A stretch of 45,106 nucleotides of DNA from an uncultured Lachnospiraceae bacterium (GTDB taxonomy: Bacteria > Bacillota > Clostridia > Lachnospirales > Lachnospiraceae): contig CANQVH010000024.1 in NCBI GenBank assembly GCA_947627245.1, positions 1 through 45,106 of the forward strand, in the 5' to 3' direction. Shown piece by piece: positions 42,301-45,106 of the stretch. The position numbers were made by a program, and so were the translations under genes. How positions within the stretch are numbered: the stretch's first letter is position 1; each line of letters begins with the position of its first letter. The notes beneath the pieces are model-generated. The model was not told the DNA's origin and did not search any database. It saw only the letters and a program-made list of their open reading frames with translations.

Positions 42301-44089
42301 AATAGCAATCTGTTGTATAAAGCAATGCCAACTTTAAATTATTTGATGCGGCATTTGTACTATCGAAACATACATTTAAACCAGATACTCCCAATTCTAT
42401 AGATTTTAATATTGGATTTGCATCACAAAGTTTACCCCATGCGTAATCACATCCTTGTTCCCAAAGATAGTCTAAAGATTTTCCTTGAACATATTGTAGA
42501 GTAGATCCTTCGATGATACTAATTAATTCGTCTGCCGCTTTTATAAAATCCGAATTTGGATAACTTGAGGAAGCACATGCATTTCTTGCCGCTCTCAACA
42601 GATAAACTCGCTCATCTCGTACCTGCTGAAGAGCCATATATTCTGAAAATACATTTATTAAATCCTTCACACTGTCAACACCATCTTGTAGCTCTGAAAT
42701 AGCCGTTCCCATTTGGTCTAACACGTTTGTTTTTTTAAATAGACTGATCACCTCTTCCGGTGTCATATTGTTTATGTAATCCAGTGTATTATCAGATAAT
42801 TCATTTGCAATAGTTTTATATAATTTCATACTAAATTTAATTTCGTTATTCATCAATTCATTTTTAACCGCTTTGTAGCCTGAATCATATTTCAAATATT
42901 CCATAAGAATAACTTCATAAATATATTTCTGTTCATTTGCAAACTGATTACGATATTCACTGTTAAAATACACACTCCACGCTGTAGACATGGATACTAA
43001 TGGCACATCGTCAAGCAGATAACCGCCTAATTCCATATATACGGGTTCTGAGAAGCTTTGAAATGTTGTGTATAGCCCATTTCCACTGTTTTCATACCCA
43101 TAAAGCATAGTGTTTGCTAGCCAGATATCATAATCCGGTGCTTCAATAACTGTTGTACTATCTATCTGCGTTGACATTGTGGCATAATCATACAATACCT
43201 TTGATAAAGTGAACGGTTTGTTTTCATCTCCGTCTATAACACCATTTATTGTCATATCTTCCAGATGAAGTATTCCTGAAAGCAAGGGGAAGATAGGTCT
43301 ATTTGGATTATTCAGCATATCAGTTCCCTCAAACACAATTCTTCCCGACACAAATTCTACTGTTCCTTCAAAATAGTATTCTTCGCCATTTTCAGAAGTG
43401 ATGGTTGCCGTTCCACTCAATTTTCCGTCCTCAGTGCATTCTTCAATGACCAAACGAATTGATTCTTGAACGAGAATTCCATTTATACTTTCAATATAAT
43501 TTCCTTCCCATAATCCAAGCACATCATATGCAGTCATAGATATTTCAGAAGATAATTCTACATCAGACAGGTCTAACTCCAACCCATCTTCCCCAATGAT
43601 AATCTCTGCTAATTCCGGATCAAAATTTCCTGTTATACCAGTATTTTTTTCTCCCATTTCTTCTGATTCTACTTCCTTAGGATTATCGTCTATATCCTCA
43701 AGCAATTCCGAGTCAAAGTTTTCCGTTGAATCAGTATCTATTTCTTCTGATTCCATTTCCTTGGAATTATCGCCTATATCCTCAAGCAATTCCGAGTCGA
43801 AGTCTTCTGTTGAATTAGTATCTATTTCTTCTATTTTTTCTGATTCTATCTCCTTAGAATTATCGTCTATCTCTCCAATGACAATTTTTTCTATAAGATC
43901 GTCGTCAGAATTTCCTGCTATTTGCGTATCAATAAAATCGTCAGAGTTTTCTAAAACATTATCACTTTCTATGATATTATCTAAATTTGCCATTGCTGTA
44001 TCCCCTAATGCATATACTGTTTGATTCAGTGTTGCAGACAAAACAAATGCCAATATCATGCTCACAACTTTCTTTATCTGTCTGTTCAT
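39323..44089 (-). CDS. BspA-like leucine-rich-repeat surface protein
   Basis: A 1588-residue exported protein. Signal peptide at 1-28 (MNRQIKKVVSMILAFVLSAT...YALGD), then an acidic region of about 29-residue tandem repeats (about 70-150, e.g. STENFDSELLEDIDDNPKEV), a beta-rich region (about 185-290), a long helical region (about 350-710), a Big_2-like Ig domain (about 713-790, VTITAKTEDGGYTATQTVTV), a block of about twenty 23-residue LRR_5 repeats (about 860-1320), a small Cys-containing part (CEKCIICNN, about 1370), and two Lys-rich Ig-like domains at the end (about 1430-1588, SSNKKVATVSSKGKITAKKK). No LPXTG is seen. BspA-like proteins bind host or other bacterial surfaces. AGGAGG before the ATG. 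AT-rich coding unlike the core genes, so probably transferred. Confidence 0.87.
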   Translation of the reverse strand: MNRQIKKVVSMILAFVLSATLNQTVYALGDTAMANLDNIIESDNVLENSDDFIDTQIAGNSDDDLIEKIVIGEIDDNSKEIESEKIEEIDTNSTEDFDSELLEDIGDNSKEMESEEIDTDSTENFDSELLEDIDDNPKEVESEEMGEKNTGITGNFDPELAEIIIGEDGLELDLSDVELSSEISMTAYDVLGLWEGNYIESINGILVQESIRLVIEECTEDGKLSGTATITSENGEEYYFEGTVEFVSGRIVFEGTDMLNNPNRPIFPLLSGILHLEDMTINGVIDGDENKPFTLSKVLYDYATMSTQIDSTTVIEAPDYDIWLANTMLYGYENSGNGLYTTFQSFSEPVYMELGGYLLDDVPLVSMSTAWSVYFNSEYRNQFANEQKYIYEVILMEYLKYDSGYKAVKNELMNNEIKFSMKLYKTIANELSDNTLDYINNMTPEEVISLFKKTNVLDQMGTAISELQDGVDSVKDLINVFSEYMALQQVRDERVYLLRAARNACASSSYPNSDFIKAADELISIIEGSTLQYVQGKSLDYLWEQGCDYAWGKLCDANPILKSIELGVSGLNVCFDSTNAASNNLKLALLYTTDCYLKQGMMSATSNFMSDKSSVNAQTFFACFQAYIQFQMYGNDFAKTWLNGYLDSGVISNFVNMIFYRENISTAKEMIDRSETQTSNRKNILQLIDKYSNIYQHLYKDIDWEKISYDANIPVTGVCFSNPQVTLINKNSIFLAYANIEPSNATNKNITYTSSNPSILSVPENGGFGTVLGEGVVTITAKTEDGGYTATQTVTVNSSTVPSSESSGSCGTNVKYTLYDDGTLFVYGKGEIYDDDYSYGRWNPITHNYSDKVKDVIICEGITGLGDEAFYGCNNLKNISLPEGLTHIGEKAFYMCSDLKDVILPESITRIEQEAFWHCYGLESINFPESLTYIGESAFWYCRSLKDVVLPNGLTSIEAGAFQECSSLESVTLPEGLMSVKAFAFYSCSNLTNINLPEGLTSIGRDAFYKCNKLKSITLPESLQNIGDYAFYDCNSLTSIYLPQGVASVGEYAFRECSNIKKINLSKAVIGQWRRAFDVENFESITLAEDITNIGEYTFQGCRSLITINIPHTVKSIEGYAFNGCTSLIDVVLSEELTNIGEYAFQGCGNLENIDLPKGVISIEKGTFADCSNLISIGISQGLIKIGNEAFLNCSSLTSINLPEGITLIGSAAFENCNSLKKIIIPQGVEVIASYVFSKCSNLENVSFPKGVISIEDGAFDSCMSLTNVNLPEGIVSIGGYAFRDCTGLVSISIPASVTEMGFSYNGTGVFTGCSESLTIIGRKESCAEIYAHNHGINFEEAPCTGHVYKTVIIKAATCITNGQSCEKCIICNNIKPNSSKSIPATGHKYGLWETARMATVLVEGKQKRICSICGESDIKVISKLKPTIKLTASSIQLKVKQSTSKIKVTELAKGDAVKSWKSNNTKIVKVNNKGKITAQSKTGKATITVTLKSGLSKKITIKVQKGAVACTKVILNKSSVSLKKGKSFTLKTTVKPITCVHKIKYSSSNKKVATVSSKGKITAKKKGKATITVTVGKKKVKCKVTVK

Positions 44090-44234
44090 ATTGTAACCTC
44101 CTCGTACACTTTTTTAATACTTATAAATATTATTATAATATACAGCAGCGGTAAAAGCAAGCGAGAGGTGAGATGCAAAATAGTAAAATAGTAGCTGGTA
44201 TATTCCTATAATTCGATACATAGGCCATAAATAA

Positions 44235-44582
44235 TTACATAAACACGATCTCCTGCAGCACGATTTCTTCCGCCGCATTGCGGATATTGTTGAGCCTCTG
44301 TACCCACAACATCTGATCTTCGGATTTTAGCTGTTCTGTCACGCCCTGCTTTTCTGTCATCTGGCCTACCAGCAGTGTCATTCTTTTTTCGGCCTCATCG
44401 CTGATCTGGTTCAGATGGGGGATCAGTTTTCCCGCCAGCAGGTAGGAGCTGTATAAGCCTTTCTTATGGTTTTTGAGATAGCTTTTACGGAGCATACCAT
44501 ATTTCCCGTAACGGGGCTGATCTTCCTCATTTATTTCCAGATCCGGATAATATAGTCCGTTCTCCGACAAAGTGTACCCCAT
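44235..44582 (-). CDS. TnpV-like transposon protein
   Basis: A 115-residue protein matching TnpV of Tn4451-type and related elements: MGYTLSENGLYYPDLEINEE, GKYGMLRKSYLKNHKKGLYS, and a helical C-terminus. TnpV is carried by mobile elements but its role is unknown. Start chosen at 44582 for GGAGG seven bases upstream and because the family begins here; another ATG lies at 44612. It supports a mobile-element origin of the right end. Confidence 0.8.
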   Translation of the reverse strand: MGYTLSENGLYYPDLEINEEDQPRYGKYGMLRKSYLKNHKKGLYSSYLLAGKLIPHLNQISDEAEKRMTLLVGQMTEKQGVTEQLKSEDQMLWVQRLNNIRNAAEEIVLQEIVFM

Positions 44583-44627
44583 CCCGTTTCCTCCAATCAA
44601 ATGTTCTCTCATGTCCCTGTTTCCTCC

Positions 44628-44876
44628 TTAGAGTTTATAGATTTCATCAAGTTCCTTTTCCAGCTTACTGATCCGGAAATGTTGGTAGCAGATGAGCCCC
44701 GGCAGCCCGGCTGAAATAATAAATGACAGCAGCAGGATTTTGAGCATGTCCCACCGTGTCCCTATGCCGCTTGACGCAAAGCCGCACACCAGATTTACAA
44801 ATAAGATATAGAAGAATCCGCCAAAGAATCCTATGTACCCAGCAGCAGATAACAGCTTTCGAAGCATTTTCTGCAT
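44628..44876 (-). CDS. Small membrane protein (82 residues)
   Basis: Two hydrophobic segments (AAGYIGFFGGFFYILFVNLV and ILLLSFIISAGLPGLICY) and a charged tail (RISKLEKELDEIYKL). Starts at an ATG with GGGGAGG upstream. It lies before the TnpV-like gene and is divergent from the XRE gene. No function known. Confidence 0.6.
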   Translation of the reverse strand: MQKMLRKLLSAAGYIGFFGGFFYILFVNLVCGFASSGIGTRWDMLKILLLSFIISAGLPGLICYQHFRISKLEKELDEIYKL

Positions 44877-44906
44877 AACCAACCACCTCCCCTGCAATAA
44901 CTATTC

Positions 44907-44948
44907 TAGCGAATTTCTCGCTAAATATCAATAGCGAATATTCCGCTA
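44907..44948. promoter_or_regulatory. Pair of operator-like palindromes
   Basis: TAGCGAATTTCTCGCTA (44907-44923) and TAGCGAATATTCCGCTA (44932-44948), 25 bp centre to centre, between the divergent membrane-protein and XRE genes. Two similar palindromes in such a gap are the usual layout of XRE repressor operators. Confidence 0.7.
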
Positions 44949-44978
44949 AGTTATGATAGGTCTCAAGAGGTGGTGACC

Positions 44979-45106
44979 ATGTACCGTAGAATCCGGGATT
45001 TAAGGGAAGATGCAGACCTGACACAGAAGCAAATGGGTGAAATCCTAAACTGCAGCCAGAGGATTTACAGCAATTATGAACGCGGTGACGTGGATATCCC
45101 AACGCA
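44979..45106 (+). CDS. XRE-family helix-turn-helix regulator (partial)
   Basis: First 42 codons, then the window ends. The visible part is an XRE DNA-binding domain: MYRRIRDLREDADLTQKQMG, then ILNCSQRIYSNYERGDVDIP. It is expected to bind the two palindromes before it and to control itself and the divergent genes. Confidence 0.85.
   Translation, partial: MYRRIRDLREDADLTQKQMGEILNCSQRIYSNYERGDVDIPT

Overview
The window reads as a chromosomal segment from a spore-forming, gut-type Clostridia species, most likely Lachnospiraceae-like. The evidence is low-GC-phylum expression signals (AGGAGG ribosome sites, a T-box leader), the sporulation gene yyaC, the dnaX-ybaB-recR cluster, a DUF5711/CvpA/LysM gene set and a secreted beta-mannanase locus. 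Genes from 1 to about 19,925 are GC-rich. From about 20,000 to the right end the sequence is clearly more AT-rich and carries decayed genes, direct repeats, toxin-antitoxin genes, a TnpV-type gene and defence-like genes, so I read it as an accessory (transferred) region whose right border is outside the window.

Core part. 1-6769 (minus strand) is a mannan operon: secreted GH26 beta-mannanase, YesL-like membrane protein, a very large solute-binding protein fused to two carbohydrate-binding-like domains, and two MalF/MalG-type permeases (the last cut by the window edge). 6957-10430 is a tryptophan transport operon (trpX-trpY-trpZ) with a consensus promoter, a T-box leader with a UGG (Trp) specifier, a leader terminator and a final terminator. 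10427-11027 is a Phd/RelE-type toxin-antitoxin pair. 11090-14874 holds CvpA, DUF5711 and LysM membrane proteins. yyaC (15048-15683) is the only plus-strand core gene and has a sigma-F-like promoter. recR, ybaB and dnaX follow, then pfkA with a small upstream gene under a strong promoter.

Accessory part. 20,003-23,450 holds a broken AlbA_2 (Schlafen-like) gene, two further decayed copies of a related gene end, an AbrB/PIN toxin-antitoxin pair and three copies of a repeat with conserved hairpins; a fourth copy lies at 38,860-39,146. 23,498-25,204 has a Cys/His-rich membrane protein and two unknown genes. 25,451-30,091 encodes a 1546-residue DUF4011-type helicase with a C-terminal nuclease-like domain.

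The most interesting block is 30,713-38,577: seven closely spaced minus-strand genes, in transcription order WYL regulator, radical SAM/SPASM protein with unusual cysteine spacing, cytosolic leucine-rich-repeat protein, BRCT protein, SbcD/YhaO-like metallophosphoesterase, SbcC/YhaN-like ATPase and a HEPN-type RNase candidate. A 13-bp palindrome lies just upstream of the regulator. I do not recognise this combination as a named system. By analogy with WYL-controlled defence operons it is a good candidate for an undescribed nucleic-acid-sensing, RNA-cleaving defence system, possibly linked to the helicase next to it.

The right end has a 1588-residue BspA-like surface protein, a TnpV-like protein, a small membrane protein and a partial XRE regulator with two operator-like palindromes. 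I saw no rRNA, tRNA or CRISPR array. All functions are inferred from sequence reading and remembered family features; no database search was run.
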